This document shows positions 33,558 through 44,749 of a stretch of DNA of 56,434 nucleotides, in pieces. The position numbers were made by a program, and so were the translations under genes. Every line of letters starts with the position of its first letter. Position 1 is the first letter of the stretch. The DNA is from Liquorilactobacillus mali (GTDB lineage: Bacteria; Bacillota; Bacilli; Lactobacillales; Lactobacillaceae), in contig NZ_JQAR01000004.1 in the NCBI RefSeq assembly GCF_001437155.1, positions 1-56,434 on the forward strand, given 5' to 3'. The notes beneath the pieces are model-generated. The model made no database searches. It saw only the letters and a program-made list of their open reading frames with translations, and was not told where the DNA came from.

Positions 33558-34277
33558 ATGGAAAAAATGATTTATGCAGGAAAAGCCAAACAAATGTGGA
33601 CAACTGCAGATGATGAGATTTTAAAGGTAGTTTACATGGATCAGGCAACAGCATTGAATGGTAAGAAGAAAGATCAGATTTCAGGTAAAGGAATTCTGAA
33701 TAACCATATATCTTCCTTAATTTTTGAATATCTAACACAGCAAGGAATCGAGAATCATTTTATCAAAAGAATTTCAGATACTGAAGAACTTGTTAAGAAA
33801 GTAACTATTCTACCACTTGAAATGGTCACAAGAAATGTGGCAGCTGGTCATTTTACGACTCGCTTTGGAGTTGAAGAAGGAAAAATATTTGAGACACCAG
33901 TCGAGGAAACATATTTTAAAAGCGATGAGCTAGATGATCCTTTTATGAATGATTCCCAAATTTTGGCATTAAAAATTGCAACAGAGAGTGAGATCGAAAA
34001 GATGTGGGATATTTCACGAAAGGTAAATCATTTATTGACAGAATTATTTAAGAAGATAGATTTACGTTTGATTGACTTTAAGCTCGAATTCGGCAAACTA
34101 AAAGATGGTGAAATTGTTTTAGCAGATGAATTTTCTCCAGATAATTGCCGGCTTTGGGACATGAAGGATAATTCCCATATGGATAAAGATGTGTACCGCC
34201 GTGATCTTGGTGATTTGACGATTGTATATGAAGAAGTATTAAAACGACTAGAAACAGTTCTTACGGAGGATATGTAA
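33558..34277 (+). CDS. purC: Phosphoribosylaminoimidazole-succinocarboxamide synthase
   Basis: A 239-residue SAICAR synthetase that joins CAIR and aspartate with ATP. Typical features are MIYAGKAKQMW, VYMDQATALNGKKKDQISGKG, EMVTRNVAAGHF and DEFSPDNCRLWD. It is the first gene of the second pur unit. The chosen ATG has only a weak AAAGGATTGAG ribosome-binding site about ten bases upstream; a second in-frame ATG three codons later (MIYAGK) is an alternative start. Confidence 0.95.
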   Translation: MEKMIYAGKAKQMWTTADDEILKVVYMDQATALNGKKKDQISGKGILNNHISSLIFEYLTQQGIENHFIKRISDTEELVKKVTILPLEMVTRNVAAGHFTTRFGVEEGKIFETPVEETYFKSDELDDPFMNDSQILALKIATESEIEKMWDISRKVNHLLTELFKKIDLRLIDFKLEFGKLKDGEIVLADEFSPDNCRLWDMKDNSHMDKDVYRRDLGDLTIVYEEVLKRLETVLTEDM

Positions 34278-34279
34278 TT

Positions 34280-34528
34280 ATGGTGAATGTACGTATTTTT
34301 GTGACTTATAAGCAATCAGTTTTTAATCCCCAAGGAGAGACTATTACAGATGCTATCCATAGTTTAGGCTTTTCTGCAGTAAAAAAAGTAAATGTTGGCA
34401 AGTTTTTTGATTTACAGATAGAACCTAACGGCAAATCGGTCGAAGAAATTGTTAGTCAGGTTTCAGAACAATTGTTAGTTAACTTTAATTTAGAAACATA
34501 TCATTATGAAGTGATGGAGGAAGCGTAA
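34280..34528 (+). CDS. purS: Phosphoribosylformylglycinamidine synthase subunit PurS
   Basis: An 82-residue small subunit of the three-part FGAM synthase (PurS-PurQ-PurL). It bridges PurQ and PurL and helps channel ammonia. It has the family pattern [19 protein letters not shown] and ends in VMEEA. The start is ATG with CGGAGGA (inside the purC end). Its stop overlaps the purQ start by one base. Confidence 0.95.
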   Translation: MVNVRIFVTYKQSVFNPQGETITDAIHSLGFSAVKKVNVGKFFDLQIEPNGKSVEEIVSQVSEQLLVNFNLETYHYEVMEEA

Positions 34529-35217
34529 TGAAGATTGCTGTTGTGGTTTTCCCTGGTTCGAATTGCGATATTGATCTTTTTGAGGCACTTCATACAGTTT
34601 GTGGTGCTGCAGTGGAGTACGTTTCACATAAGAAGGACAACTTAGATGGCTTTGACGCAGTCATGTTACCAGGTGGATTTTCGTATGGTGATTATTTAAG
34701 ATGTGGCGCAATTGCTCGTTTCAGTAATATCATGCCAGCAATTGTTGAATTTGCTAAGCAAGGCAAGCCAGTCTTTGGAACTTGTAATGGTTTCCAGATT
34801 TTAACAGAAGCTGGGCTCTTGCCTGGGGCTTTAAAGCAAAACGATAGTTTGAAATTTATTTGTAAGACAGTCCCCTTGACAGTTGAAAATAATCAAACTC
34901 TTTTTACAACACAATATAAGGAAAAAGAAACAATAGCCTTACCAATCGCACATGCTGATGGAAGCTATTATGCTGATGAAGAGACCTTGGCGGAACTTGA
35001 AGAAAATCATCAAGTTGTTTTTCGCTATGCTGGAGAAAACCCAAACGGAAGTCTAAATAATATTGCTGGTATTACAAATAAGGCGGGTAATGTTTTAGGA
35101 ATGATGCCACATCCAGAAAGAGCAGTTGAAGCAATATTAGGAAATCTGGATGGACTGCGTTTGTTCAAATCATTACTCGAAAATGGGAAAGTCACTACTG
35201 AGGAGGCTGTACGCTGA
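34528..35217 (+). CDS. purQ: Phosphoribosylformylglycinamidine synthase subunit PurQ
   Basis: A 229-residue class I glutaminase that supplies ammonia to Pur[16 protein letters not shown] begins the protein. The nucleophile elbow is GTCNGFQIL with its cysteine, and the catalytic His-Glu pair is in [26 protein letters not shown] forms the oxyanion region. It overlaps purS and purL by one base each, consistent with coupled synthesis of the complex. Confidence 0.97.
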   Translation: MKIAVVVFPGSNCDIDLFEALHTVCGAAVEYVSHKKDNLDGFDAVMLPGGFSYGDYLRCGAIARFSNIMPAIVEFAKQGKPVFGTCNGFQILTEAGLLPGALKQNDSLKFICKTVPLTVENNQTLFTTQYKEKETIALPIAHADGSYYADEETLAELEENHQVVFRYAGENPNGSLNNIAGITNKAGNVLGMMPHPERAVEAILGNLDGLRLFKSLLENGKVTTEEAVR

Positions 35218-37442
35218 TGGCTGTGAAAGTCGAAATGAGCCCTGTGGAAATAAAAAACAAAAAACCTTATCTTGAGTGGGGATTGACAGAAAAGGAATAT
35301 GACTTCATCTCTGAAAAGTTGTTGGGAAGATTGCCCAATTATACTGAGACAGGTCTTTTCTCAGTGATGTGGAGTGAGCATTGTTCTTATAAGAAATCAA
35401 AACCAGTATTGCGCGAATTTCCTAACAGAAATGAACGTGTATTGCAAGGACCTGGTGAAGGTGCCGGTATTGTTGATATTGGTGATAACCAAGCGGTTGT
35501 ATTCAAGGCAGAAAGTCATAACCACCCATCTGCAGTTGAACCTTATGAAGGTGCAGCAACTGGTGTGGGAGGAATAATTCGCGATATCTTCAGTATGGGT
35601 GCAAGACCGATTGCGATGCTTGATTCATTGCATTTTGGTGAAATTGACAATGCACACACAAGATACTTGATTAATGAAGTGGTTGCAGGAATTGGTGGAT
35701 ATGGCAATTGTATGGGAATTCCAACCGTTGGCGGTGAGACAACTTTTGATGAATGTTATTCGGGTAATCCATTAGTAAATGCAATGTGTGTGGGTATTAT
35801 GGATCAAAAAGACATGCAAAAAGGACAGGCAAAAGGTGTTGGCAATGCAGTTATGTACGTAGGAGCCAAGACTGGTCGTGACGGAATTCATGGTGCGACC
35901 TTCGCATCGGCCGACTTTGCAGATGATCGGGAAACACAACGTTCGGCTGTTCAAGTGGGAGATCCATTTATGGAGAAACTATTGATGGAAGCATGCTTGG
36001 AATTGACTAGCCAGCATAAGGAATGGTTGGTTGGTATTCAGGACATGGGTGCGGCTGGAATTGTTTCATCGAGTTGTGAAATGGCGTCTAAGGCTGGCAG
36101 CGGAATGGATTTAACGTTAGATAATGTACCGCAACGAGAAACAGAAATGTCAGCATATGAGATTATGCTAAGTGAGTCGCAGGAAAGAATGCTGTTGTGC
36201 GTTCGTGCAGGATTCGAAGAAGAGGTTAAATCTTTATTCAAAGACTATGGATTAGAGGCAGTCGTAATCGGCCGTGTTACAGATGGAAATGACTACGTTT
36301 TGAGACATCATGGTGAAATTGTTACCAATATTCCTGTTTCAAGTTTGACAGACGATGTTTTAGAGGAACCTAGTGAAGAAAGAAAACCAGAAAGAATTAC
36401 ACAAGCTGAGAATTTATCTAATTGGATTCCAGAATTTACAGATGTTGAAGAGATACTAAGAAAATTATTGGCCCAACCAACAATTGCATCAAAGGAAATC
36501 TTTACGCAAACGTACGATTCACAGGTTAGAACTAATACAGTTGTTGGACCTGGTAGTGATGCGGCTGTCTTGCGTATCAGAAGAACAAATAAGGGTTTAG
36601 CGATGACATCTGATGGAAATGGACGTTTCGTATACCTTGATCCTTTTGTTGGTGGACAAATTGCCGTTTTAGAGGCTGCCGCAAACTTGATTGCAAGTGG
36701 AGCACTTCCTTTAGCAATGACTGATTGTTTGAACTACGGTGACCCTAATGATCCTGAAATTTATTGGGAATTGCATCAGTCAGTTTTAGGGATGTCTGAG
36801 ACTTGTCGCGTGCTGAACACACCCGTAATTTCTGGAAATGTGTCGCTATATAATGAAAACAATGGTGAAGCAATTTATCCTACTCCAATGGTCGGTATGG
36901 TTGGTTTAGTCAAGGATATTAATAAACACTTGACTAATACTTTCAAAAACAGTGGAGCTAAGGTGTTCTTAGTAGGTGACACACGTGCCGATTTTGCAGG
37001 TTCTGAGATTCAAAAAATGTTGACCGGCAAAATTTCAGGTACGTTGAACGCTATTGATACTGAATTTGAAAGTAAAAAGCTTCTCAAATTATTACAAGCA
37101 ATTGAAGCAGGGCTAGTAGATAGTGCTCATGACTTGAGTGAAGGTGGACTTGGTGTAGGTTTGGTAGAGAGTACTTTTTCAAGTGATATAGGACTAGATA
37201 TTGAATTAAAGGCAATGAAGGCACAAGATTTGTTCAGTGAGACTCCAGGGAGATTTGTTGTGAGCGTGATTCCTGAAAATGTTGAGAAGTTTGTCGAGAT
37301 AATGGAAGATGATTGTATGGAGATTGGTGAGACGACCGCAAATCAGAAGGTACATTTGAAATGTCAAAATGTAGATTTTGAGATTCAAGTTGCGGAAGCT
37401 CAGAAAATTTGGGAGGAAGCAATACCATGCCTTATGAAATAA
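35217..37442 (+). CDS. purL: Phosphoribosylformylglycinamidine synthase subunit PurL (small type)
   Basis: A 741-residue synthetase subunit that converts FGAR to FGAM with ATP and ammonia from PurQ. It is the short form that needs PurS and PurQ. Features are [55 protein letters not shown] and a second AIRS-like half with GDAAVLR-type and LSEGGLGV segments. The stop codon overlaps the start of purF by 16 bases. Confidence 0.97.
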   Translation: MAVKVEMSPVEIKNKKPYLEWGLTEKEYDFISEKLLGRLPNYTETGLFSVMWSEHCSYKKSKPVLREFPNRNERVLQGPGEGAGIVDIGDNQAVVFKAESHNHPSAVEPYEGAATGVGGIIRDIFSMGARPIAMLDSLHFGEIDNAHTRYLINEVVAGIGGYGNCMGIPTVGGETTFDECYSGNPLVNAMCVGIMDQKDMQKGQAKGVGNAVMYVGAKTGRDGIHGATFASADFADDRETQRSAVQVGDPFMEKLLMEACLELTSQHKEWLVGIQDMGAAGIVSSSCEMASKAGSGMDLTLDNVPQRETEMSAYEIMLSESQERMLLCVRAGFEEEVKSLFKDYGLEAVVIGRVTDGNDYVLRHHGEIVTNIPVSSLTDDVLEEPSEERKPERITQAENLSNWIPEFTDVEEILRKLLAQPTIASKEIFTQTYDSQVRTNTVVGPGSDAAVLRIRRTNKGLAMTSDGNGRFVYLDPFVGGQIAVLEAAANLIASGALPLAMTDCLNYGDPNDPEIYWELHQSVLGMSETCRVLNTPVISGNVSLYNENNGEAIYPTPMVGMVGLVKDINKHLTNTFKNSGAKVFLVGDTRADFAGSEIQKMLTGKISGTLNAIDTEFESKKLLKLLQAIEAGLVDSAHDLSEGGLGVGLVESTFSSDIGLDIELKAMKAQDLFSETPGRFVVSVIPENVEKFVEIMEDDCMEIGETTANQKVHLKCQNVDFEIQVAEAQKIWEEAIPCLMK

Positions 37443-38884
37443 AAGGATTAAATGAAGAATGTGGTGTTTTTGGTGTTTTTGGTACACCAGAAGCAAGCCA
37501 TCTGACATATTTTGGATTGCATAGTTTGCAACATCGAGGGCAGGAAGGTGCCGGAATTGTTGTGAGCGATGGAGAAAAACTGCAGCAGTTTAGGAATCGT
37601 GGGTTATTGGCCGAAGTTTTTGCAAATAAGGAAAACTTGGATAATTTAGTTGGAATGGCTGCAATCGGACATGTACGGTATGGAACAAGCGGAAATAATA
37701 TTCTTGCGAATGTACAACCATTTTTATTTCATTTTGGAGATGGTGATGTTGCACTAGCTCATAATGGCAATCTCACTAATGCTGAGACAATTAAGCGTGA
37801 ACTTGAAAAAGATGGTGCTATCTTTCAGTCTACTTCAGATACTGAGATCTTGATTCATTTGATTCGACAAAAGAAACATATGGACTTTATTGATGCACTC
37901 AAAGCAAGTCTAAACCAGGTTCATGGTGGTTTTGCATTTTTGTTATTGCGTGAAGATAGTCTAATTGCAGCGTTAGATCCAAACGGCTTTAGACCATTGT
38001 CAATTGGACAGCTTGCAAATGGTTCTTATGTCGTTGCCAGTGAAACATGTGCTTTGGACATGGTAGGAGCAAAATTAGTCCGAGATGTTCAGCCAGGTGA
38101 ATTAATAATTATTGATAAGGATGGTCTGCATATAGATCGTTATACAGATGATACTCAATTGGCAATTTGCTCAATGGAATATATTTATTTTTCACGTCCA
38201 GATTCGATTATTCACGGTGTGACAGTACACAATGCACGTAAAAAGATGGGTAGATTGCTAGCAAGACAAGCCCCACTTGATGTCGACATGGTAGTTGGCG
38301 TACCTAATTCTTCTTTGTCAGCTGCAAGCGGATATGCCGAAGAAAGTGGCTTGCCTTACGAAATGGGATTGATAAAAAATCAATATATTGCAAGAACTTT
38401 TATTCAACCAACACAAGAACTACGCGAGCGTGGGGTCAAAATGAAATTATCCGCCGTTCGTGGAGTTGTTGAAGGCAAGAAAGTTGCAATTATTGATGAT
38501 TCGATTGTTCGTGGGACCACAAGTAAGCAAATTGTTAGATTATTAAGGGAAGCTGGTGCTAAGGAAGTTCATATGCGAATTGCCTCACCACCTTTACGTT
38601 TCCCGTGTTTTTACGGAATTGACATTTCTACACGTTCTGAACTCATGGCGGCTAATTATTCCGTTGATGAGATGTGTAAGGAAATTGGTGCGGACTCACT
38701 TGAGTTTTTGACTATTCCGAATTTAATCAAGGCAATTGATATTCCCGATGCAAATAATGCTCCAAATGGTGGACTGTGTGTTGCTTACTTTGATGGTAAG
38801 TATCCAACTCCTTTATACGATTATGAAGAAGGTTACTTGAAGTCGCTAAAACATCAGCATGAATTGGAGGTTGGTGCGAAATGA
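37427..38884 (+). CDS. purF: Amidophosphoribosyltransferase
   Basis: A 485-residue first committed enzyme of purine synthesis (PRPP plus glutamine to phosphoribosylamine). As in Bacillus, an 11-residue propeptide ([11 protein letters not shown]) precedes the nucleophile Cys12 of CGVFG. The PRPP motif is [15 protein letters not shown]. Three of the four Bacillus iron-sulfur cysteines align (Cys248, Cys394, Cys451), but the last CxxC is C-V-A-Y, so Tyr454 replaces the fourth. The cluster may therefore be absent or altered. The start is ATG at 37427 with GGGAGGAAG upstream; the longer frame from 37409 overlaps that site. The gene overlaps purL by 16 bases and purM by four (ATGA). Confidence 0.96.
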   Translation: MPYEIKGLNEECGVFGVFGTPEASHLTYFGLHSLQHRGQEGAGIVVSDGEKLQQFRNRGLLAEVFANKENLDNLVGMAAIGHVRYGTSGNNILANVQPFLFHFGDGDVALAHNGNLTNAETIKRELEKDGAIFQSTSDTEILIHLIRQKKHMDFIDALKASLNQVHGGFAFLLLREDSLIAALDPNGFRPLSIGQLANGSYVVASETCALDMVGAKLVRDVQPGELIIIDKDGLHIDRYTDDTQLAICSMEYIYFSRPDSIIHGVTVHNARKKMGRLLARQAPLDVDMVVGVPNSSLSAASGYAEESGLPYEMGLIKNQYIARTFIQPTQELRERGVKMKLSAVRGVVEGKKVAIIDDSIVRGTTSKQIVRLLREAGAKEVHMRIASPPLRFPCFYGIDISTRSELMAANYSVDEMCKEIGADSLEFLTIPNLIKAIDIPDANNAPNGGLCVAYFDGKYPTPLYDYEEGYLKSLKHQHELEVGAK

Positions 38885-39918
38885 GTAGGTATCGAGATGC
38901 AGGCGTGGATGTAAACGCTGGATATGAACTTGTTGCGCGAATTAAAAATGAAGTAGCAAGTACCAAACAACCTGGTGTTCTCGGTGGCCTTGGGAGCTTT
39001 GGCGGATTATTTGATTTAGGAGAATTAAATATTAAACATCCGGTCTTGGTATCAGGTACTGATGGTGTTGGAACAAAATTGTTGATTGCACAAAGAGCAG
39101 ATAAGCATGAGACAATCGGGATTGATTGTGTTGCAATGTGTGTCAATGACATTGTTGCGCAAGGAGCAAAGCCACTATTTTTTCTAGATTATATTGCAAC
39201 TGGTCATAACAATCCTGAAAAAATGGCTGCAATCGTCAAGGGAATTGCAAGCGGCTGTCGGCAAGCAAAAGTTGCACTAATTGGTGGTGAAACGGCTGAA
39301 ATGCCCGATATGTATTCACCTGAAGAATATGATTTAGCAGGATATTCAACTGGTGTAGTAGAAAAAAGTCAGCTATTAACTAATGAAAAACCACAAGCAG
39401 GGGATATTCTGATTGGCTTACCATCAAGCGGACTACATTCTAACGGTTTTTCATTAGTAAGACAGATTCTTTTCAAGGACAATGAGTTTGAACTTTCGGA
39501 TAGACCATCAATGTTCAATGGAATGTCACTTGGTGAAGTGTTGCTTGAACCGACTAGAATATATGTTAAGTCTCTGTTACCATTATTAGAAGCAGCAATT
39601 GTCAACGGTGTTAGTCATATTACTGGCGGTGGTCTAATCGAAAATTTACCGCGCATGTTCAACAAGCGATTGCAAGCACAAATTAGGCGGGATTCTTGGC
39701 CAATATTGCCTATCTTTGAGTATCTAAAAGAACAGGGTAATTTGTCAGATGAAGATTGTTTTGAGGCATTTAATATGGGATTAGGAATGGTAGTTGCCAT
39801 TTCTCCTGCTAACTTAGAGAAAGCAAAAGCCATTTTGGCTTCTGAAGAAGAAAAGTTTTATATTATTGGTAAGTTAGCTGCTAGACCTGATAATTCTGAA
39901 AAAATTAGTTTTAAGTGA
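38881..39918 (+). CDS. purM: Phosphoribosylformylglycinamidine cyclo-ligase
   Basis: A 345-residue AIR synthetase: FGAM plus ATP gives AIR. It shows the PurM/SelD-fold features YRDAGVDVNAGYELV, VSGTDGVGTKLLIA, MCVNDIVAQGAKPLFFLDYIATG and GGETAEMPDMY, and GLPSSGLHSNGFSLVR in the C-terminal domain. Its start overlaps the purF stop as ATGA, so translation is coupled. Confidence 0.97.
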   Translation: MSRYRDAGVDVNAGYELVARIKNEVASTKQPGVLGGLGSFGGLFDLGELNIKHPVLVSGTDGVGTKLLIAQRADKHETIGIDCVAMCVNDIVAQGAKPLFFLDYIATGHNNPEKMAAIVKGIASGCRQAKVALIGGETAEMPDMYSPEEYDLAGYSTGVVEKSQLLTNEKPQAGDILIGLPSSGLHSNGFSLVRQILFKDNEFELSDRPSMFNGMSLGEVLLEPTRIYVKSLLPLLEAAIVNGVSHITGGGLIENLPRMFNKRLQAQIRRDSWPILPIFEYLKEQGNLSDEDCFEAFNMGLGMVVAISPANLEKAKAILASEEEKFYIIGKLAARPDNSEKISFK

Positions 39919-39928
39919 GGCAATTGAT

Positions 39929-40510
39929 ATGAGAGTTGCAATTTTTGCATCAGGTAATGGGACAAATTTCGAGATATTTGCGGACTTATTTGAGAAAAAA
40001 GAGCTTCAAGGTGAATTAGCATTATTGTTTTGTGATCATCCAGATGCTTATGTGGTTGAGCGTGCCAAAAAGCATCATGTGACTTTCGAGACATTTACCG
40101 TTAAGGAGTCTGGTGGTAAAAAGAAGTATGAAGAAAAAATTGCAGAGCTGCTTGAGAGTTATAAAATTGATTTTATAATTCTTGCAGGTTATCTAAGAGT
40201 TATTGGAACACCAATTCTTGATAACTATGAAGGTAGAATTGTTAATCTTCATCCAGCTTACCTACCAGAATATCCAGGTCTTCACTCAATCGAACGCGCT
40301 TTTGAAGATCACAAGAAACAGACTGGTGTGACTGTACATTATATTGATTCAGGCTTGGATTCGGGTCCAATTATTGCACAAAAAAGAGTTCCAATTTTTG
40401 AGGATGATACTGTTGAGTCTTTGGAAGCACGAATTCATGCATGTGAGCATCAGTTGTATCCTCAGGTTGTAAAATCTATTTTGAATGAATTAACTGAAAA
40501 AGGAGAATAA
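39929..40510 (+). CDS. purN: Phosphoribosylglycinamide formyltransferase
   Basis: A 193-residue GAR transformylase that uses 10-formyl-tetrahydrofolate. Features are IFASGNGTNFE at the N-terminus, the folate-side GYLRVIG and the catalytic stretch VNLHPAYLPEYPGLHSIERAFE, with GVTVHYIDSGLDSGPII after it. The folate-dependent type is the only GAR transformylase seen in this window; no purT is present. The start is ATG with GTGAGG overlapping the purM stop. Confidence 0.97.
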   Translation: MRVAIFASGNGTNFEIFADLFEKKELQGELALLFCDHPDAYVVERAKKHHVTFETFTVKESGGKKKYEEKIAELLESYKIDFIILAGYLRVIGTPILDNYEGRIVNLHPAYLPEYPGLHSIERAFEDHKKQTGVTVHYIDSGLDSGPIIAQKRVPIFEDDTVESLEARIHACEHQLYPQVVKSILNELTEKGE

Positions 40511-40516
40511 TAAAAA

Positions 40517-42055
40517 ATGAAGCGAGCTTTGATGAGTGTTTCTGACAAAACAGGATTGGTGTCATTTGCACAGAAATTGATTGAGAATGATTTTGAAATC
40601 ATCTCTACCGGCGGCACAAAAAAGGTATTGGAAGATGCCGGTATAGAAACGATTTCAGTGGAAGATGTCACTGGTTTTCCAGAGATTCTTGATGGACGTG
40701 TAAAAACTTTAAATCCATTTATTCATGGTGGTTTACTTGGACGAAGAGATTTGCCAGAACATGTTAAGACGATGAAAGAACTGCACATTCAACCTATTGA
40801 TTTGGTTTGTGTAAATCTTTATCCATTCAAAGAAACAATTGAAAAACCTGATGTGACACTTGCAGATGCAATTGAGAACATTGATATTGGTGGGCCTAGT
40901 ATGCTGCGCAGCGCAGCAAAAAATTATCACGACGTGACCGTTGTTGTTGATAGCGCAGATTATCAAGTCGTTGCGGATGAATTGGATGAATTTGGGGACA
41001 CCAAGCTAGAAACGCGTGCTGGATTTGCTGCTAAGGTGTTTAGGCATACGGCTGCTTATGATGCATTGATTGCAAGTTACTTAACTGACAAAGCGGGAAT
41101 TGTTGCACCAGAGAAATTGACGCTAACTTATGACTTAGAGGATACAATGCGTTATGGCGAAAATAGCCATCAAAAAGCATGGTTTTATAAGGATGCATTA
41201 CCAAAAAGCTATGCAATAACAAATGCCAAGCAGCTGCACGGTAAGAAATTGTCTTATAACAATATCAAAGATGCTGATGCTGCTATCAGGATTGCGCGTG
41301 AATTTGCTGAACCAACAGTTGTGGCACTTAAGCATATGAATCCTTGTGGTATTGGCAAGGGGAATACTCTTGAAGAAGCTTGGGATAGGGCTTATGCAGC
41401 TGACTCTATTTCAATTTTTGGTGGTGTAATTGTTTTAAATCGCAAGGTTGATTTGGCAACGGCCGAAAAGATGCATTCCTTGTTCCTAGAGATTATCATC
41501 GCACCAGCATATGAAGATGAGGCATTTGAAGTTTTAGCTAAAAAGAAAAATATTCGTTTACTTCAGTTGGATTTCACAAATAAGGATGAAAAACCAAATA
41601 AGGAAACTGTTTCTGTGATGGGTGGTTTACTTGTGCAGGAACAAGATGTTTTGGAAGAAGACCCTGCAAATTGGACAGTGGTAACAGAAAAACAACCTAC
41701 GGCAGAACAACTAAAAACACTCTTGTTTGCATGGAAAGCAGTCAAACATACTAAGAGTAACGCAATTGTTGTGACAAATGAGAACCAAACCCTAGGGATT
41801 GGTGCAGGTCAACCTAACAGAATTGATTCAACTAAAATTGCTATTAAAAATGCTGGTAATGACTTGGATGATACAGCCGTATTAGCTAGTGATGCATTCT
41901 TCCCAATGGATGATTGTGTTGAGTACGCTGCTAAACATGGAATTAAGGCAATTGTACAACCAGGAGGCAGTATTCGAGACAAAGATTCAATTGCGATGGC
42001 TAACAAATATGGGATTACGATGCTGACAACTGGTATCCGTCATTTCAGACATTAA
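40517..42055 (+). CDS. purH: Bifunctional AICAR formyltransferase / IMP cyclohydrolase
   Basis: A 512-residue enzyme for the last two steps to IMP. The N-terminal IMP cyclohydrolase domain (about 1-195) begins [16 protein letters not shown] and has STGGT and [13 protein letters not shown]. The C-terminal formyltransferase domain carries the AICAR-binding LRYGENSHQ-like segment ([13 protein letters not shown]), KHMNPCGIG and the ending [10 protein letters not shown]. The start is ATG with AAGGAG at the end of purN. Confidence 0.97.
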   Translation: MKRALMSVSDKTGLVSFAQKLIENDFEIISTGGTKKVLEDAGIETISVEDVTGFPEILDGRVKTLNPFIHGGLLGRRDLPEHVKTMKELHIQPIDLVCVNLYPFKETIEKPDVTLADAIENIDIGGPSMLRSAAKNYHDVTVVVDSADYQVVADELDEFGDTKLETRAGFAAKVFRHTAAYDALIASYLTDKAGIVAPEKLTLTYDLEDTMRYGENSHQKAWFYKDALPKSYAITNAKQLHGKKLSYNNIKDADAAIRIAREFAEPTVVALKHMNPCGIGKGNTLEEAWDRAYAADSISIFGGVIVLNRKVDLATAEKMHSLFLEIIIAPAYEDEAFEVLAKKKNIRLLQLDFTNKDEKPNKETVSVMGGLLVQEQDVLEEDPANWTVVTEKQPTAEQLKTLLFAWKAVKHTKSNAIVVTNENQTLGIGAGQPNRIDSTKIAIKNAGNDLDDTAVLASDAFFPMDDCVEYAAKHGIKAIVQPGGSIRDKDSIAMANKYGITMLTTGIRHFRH

Positions 42056-42071
42056 GCTGGGGGATGTAATT

Positions 42072-43328
42072 GTGAGTAAGAAACTTAATTTGTTGGTAGT
42101 CGGTTCTGGTGGACGCGAACATGCCATCTGTAAATCCTTTAATGAAAGTCAAAATGTTGTTAATGTTTATTGTGCTCCTGGAAATAGCGGGATGGAGTCA
42201 GCTGGGATTAAGACTGTGAATATTTCAGAGTTGGATTTTAGCTCTTTGGCAGATTTTGTAGTTGAGAATCAAATTGATTGGACTTTTGTTGGACCAGAAG
42301 ATGCACTTGTTGCGGGTATTACCGATTATTTCAGAGAACGTGGACTTGCAATCTTTGGACCCAATAAGTTTGCGGCTCAATTAGAAGGTTCAAAGGACTT
42401 TGCCTTGAAGTTTATGGTAAGACATGATATTCCAACTGCTGATTATCAAACCTTTCAAAGCGCGAAAGAGGCCATCGCAGCACTTGAAGATTTTGATGCT
42501 CCTATCGTGGTCAAGGCAGATGGTCTTGCTGCCGGAAAAGGGGTTACAATTGCAAAGTCGAGAAAAGATGCGCAAAAGGTTATTAGCAAGATGTTTACGA
42601 ATGGAGAGAGCCAGGTTGTTCTTGAAGAATTTTTAACTGGCCCAGAATATTCTTTGTTTGTTGTAGTCAATGGGACTGATTTTCAGATTTTACCGATGGC
42701 GCAGGATCATAAGCGTGCGTATGATAACGATGAGGGTCCTAACACGGGTGGAATGGGTGCTTACAGTCCTGTTCCTCAACTATTGGAGAAAGATTATCAA
42801 GAAATGGTTTCAAAGGTAGTTGAACCTTCGATTGCTGGTCTTAATAAAGATAACTTTGATTATCATGGCATCTTGTACATCGGTCTAATCCTGACAGACA
42901 ATGGGCCAAAAGTAATTGAATATAATGTCAGACTAGGAGATCCTGAAACGCAAGTGGTATTACCAAGATTAAAGACAGATTTTGCGGAAATAATTGATAA
43001 TTGTCTTAATGATATAAAAATGAATCAATTAGAAATTAGTTCGCAGGCATGTCTTGGGATAGTGCTGGCTGCTGAAGGTTATCCAACTTCACCTGTAAAG
43101 GGACAATTGATTCCTAAATTTGGGGAAAAAGCTGGTATTTCAATCGATTATGCTAACGTGCTTGCAAAAAATGGTAGCTTATATGGTAATGGAGGCAGAA
43201 TACTTAGTGTAGTTTCACTGCAAGATACTCTTAGTAATGCGCAAAGTGAGGCATACGCGTATATAGATGAACTTGAATTTAAAAATTGCTACTATCGTAA
43301 AGATATTGGAAATAAGGCACTGATGTAA
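42072..43328 (+). CDS. purD: Phosphoribosylamine-glycine ligase
   Basis: A 418-residue ATP-grasp enzyme that couples phosphoribosylamine to glycine. Signature parts are VVGSGGREHAI, FVGPEDALVAGI, the ATP site VVKADGLAAGKGV, and LEEFLTGPEYSLFV with MAQDHKRAYDNDEGPNTGGMGAYSP and YNVRLGDPETQVVLPRL. The start is GTG with TGGGGGAT upstream. It is the last gene of the purC-D unit and is followed by a strong terminator. Confidence 0.97.
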   Translation: MSKKLNLLVVGSGGREHAICKSFNESQNVVNVYCAPGNSGMESAGIKTVNISELDFSSLADFVVENQIDWTFVGPEDALVAGITDYFRERGLAIFGPNKFAAQLEGSKDFALKFMVRHDIPTADYQTFQSAKEAIAALEDFDAPIVVKADGLAAGKGVTIAKSRKDAQKVISKMFTNGESQVVLEEFLTGPEYSLFVVVNGTDFQILPMAQDHKRAYDNDEGPNTGGMGAYSPVPQLLEKDYQEMVSKVVEPSIAGLNKDNFDYHGILYIGLILTDNGPKVIEYNVRLGDPETQVVLPRLKTDFAEIIDNCLNDIKMNQLEISSQACLGIVLAAEGYPTSPVKGQLIPKFGEKAGISIDYANVLAKNGSLYGNGGRILSVVSLQDTLSNAQSEAYAYIDELEFKNCYYRKDIGNKALM

Positions 43329-43357
43329 CCAATATCCAAGAATTTCAAAATAATTGT

Positions 43358-43410
43358 AAAAAAAGAGTGTAACGAGACAAGAAACAATTCTCGTGTTACA
43401 CTCCTTTTTA
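43358..43410. terminator. Bidirectional terminator after purD
   Basis: A stem of about 17 base pairs with one bulge (GAGTGTAACGAGA pairing with TCTCGTGTTACACTC), flanked by an A-run and a T-run. It serves purD on the plus strand and the aminotransferase gene on the minus strand. Confidence 0.92.
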
Positions 43411-43453
43411 AAATATAATATTTTAGTAATATTGAGAAAAAATGTAGAGATAG

Positions 43454-44638
43454 CTAGATTGTTAATGCTAAAAGTGCATTTTTAATCGTATTGCCAAGAT
43501 CGATACAGCCTTCTTCAATCTGTTTTTCCGTAATTCCGGTAAAATTAAGTCTAAGATGATTTGCTTCCTTGGAAGTTGCAAATAGGGATGAACCTTCCAA
43601 AAATGCCACTTTTTTTGTCTTATTCAATAACTTGCGTGCATCAAGTGATTCAGGCAAATTTACCCAAATGAAGAAACCGCCTTGGGGTTTAGAAAAACTA
43701 CATTCTACGGGAAGATTTTCTGAAAGTCCAGATAACATTGCATTCATTTTTTGTCGATAGGCGGTACGTAACTTGGTGATATGTGTTGCAATATCATTAT
43801 GTTCCAAATATTCATCGATGCCTTCTAACAGGATATTTGAAGATTGGCAGTCATAAGATAGTCTTAATGATGACAGCTGATTGATGATGTCTTTAGCACC
43901 AATTAACCAACCACATCGAAGGGCAGGTGATAAAATTTTTGAAAAGCTTCCTAAAGTAACGACATTCTCAGTTAAATCAAATGATTTAATGGAAGGAAGA
44001 GAGTTCCCAACGTAGCGTAGTTCACGGTAAGGGTCATCTTCAATAACGATAACATTATACTTGGAAGCTAATTCAGCGAGTTGTTTTCTTTTTTCAACAG
44101 ACATGCAATAACCCGTTGGATTTTGAAAATTTGGAATCGTATAAATAAGCTTGACGTCGTTTTCTTCAAGTGTTTCTGCCAATACATCCATATTCATACC
44201 ATCGTCTTCCATTGGTACTTCGTAATAAGTTGGCTTATGTTCGTTGAATGCTTCGAGCCCACCTATATATGTAGGTGCTTCAACTACAACTCCGTCAAAA
44301 TCATCAAGAAAGAGATCTGCCAGAAGTTTGATCCCTTGTTGTGCACCTTGTGTCAGCATAATATTTTCTGGACTGCAAGTTGTTCCAGTTGTTTTAGCAT
44401 AATTAGCGATTTTTTGGCGTAATGGTTCGTATCCTAGTACTGAGCGATATTGAAAAATTTCAGTAGATGCATTCTTTATTCTATTCTCAAATGCATTGTT
44501 AAGTTCCTTCTTGGGAAACAGAGCAGGATCTGGATAGCCACCCGCAAATGAAATCAAGTCAGCTCGGCCACTCAACGCGAATAATGCGTCAAGGCTAGTT
44601 GGTTCTTGATTTATGCGACTTGAAAAAGTTGGTATCAT
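43454..44638 (-). CDS. PLP-dependent aminotransferase (class I/II, 2-aminoadipate/aromatic type)
   Basis: A 394-residue fold-type I aminotransferase of the MocR-like/LysN group without an HTH domain. Key residues: Asn173 in NPTG, Asp201/Asp202-Pro-Tyr204, the PLP lysine Lys234 in SFSKILSPALRCGW, and Arg241 following. GAQQGIKLLADLF and EAPTYIGGLEAF are typical. The substrate is not determined; members act on 2-aminoadipate, aromatic or branched amino acids. The start is ATG with GAGGAGG. A promoter candidate is TTTACT-17-TACACT (-10 at 44684-44689). The divergent LysR gene is a likely regulator. Confidence 0.9.
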   Translation of the reverse strand: MIPTFSSRINQEPTSLDALFALSGRADLISFAGGYPDPALFPKKELNNAFENRIKNASTEIFQYRSVLGYEPLRQKIANYAKTTGTTCSPENIMLTQGAQQGIKLLADLFLDDFDGVVVEAPTYIGGLEAFNEHKPTYYEVPMEDDGMNMDVLAETLEENDVKLIYTIPNFQNPTGYCMSVEKRKQLAELASKYNVIVIEDDPYRELRYVGNSLPSIKSFDLTENVVTLGSFSKILSPALRCGWLIGAKDIINQLSSLRLSYDCQSSNILLEGIDEYLEHNDIATHITKLRTAYRQKMNAMLSGLSENLPVECSFSKPQGGFFIWVNLPESLDARKLLNKTKKVAFLEGSSLFATSKEANHLRLNFTGITEKQIEEGCIDLGNTIKNALLALTI

Positions 44639-44732
44639 AATAAATCCTCCTCAGATATTTTTACTTGTTTTGTTAATGATTAAAGTGTACCGTTATTTCT
44701 GAATTAAGTAAAATTCATTTTTTTCAATTTAA

Positions 44733-44749
44733 GATGAATATAATTCATC
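44733..44749. promoter_or_regulatory. Dyad operator between aminotransferase and LysR genes
   Basis: GATGAAT-ATA-ATTCATC is a perfect seven-base inverted repeat that includes a T-N11-A LysR box. It lies 24 bases ahead of the LysR gene and about 95 bases upstream of the aminotransferase start. This suggests LysR autoregulation and control of the divergent gene. Confidence 0.65.
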
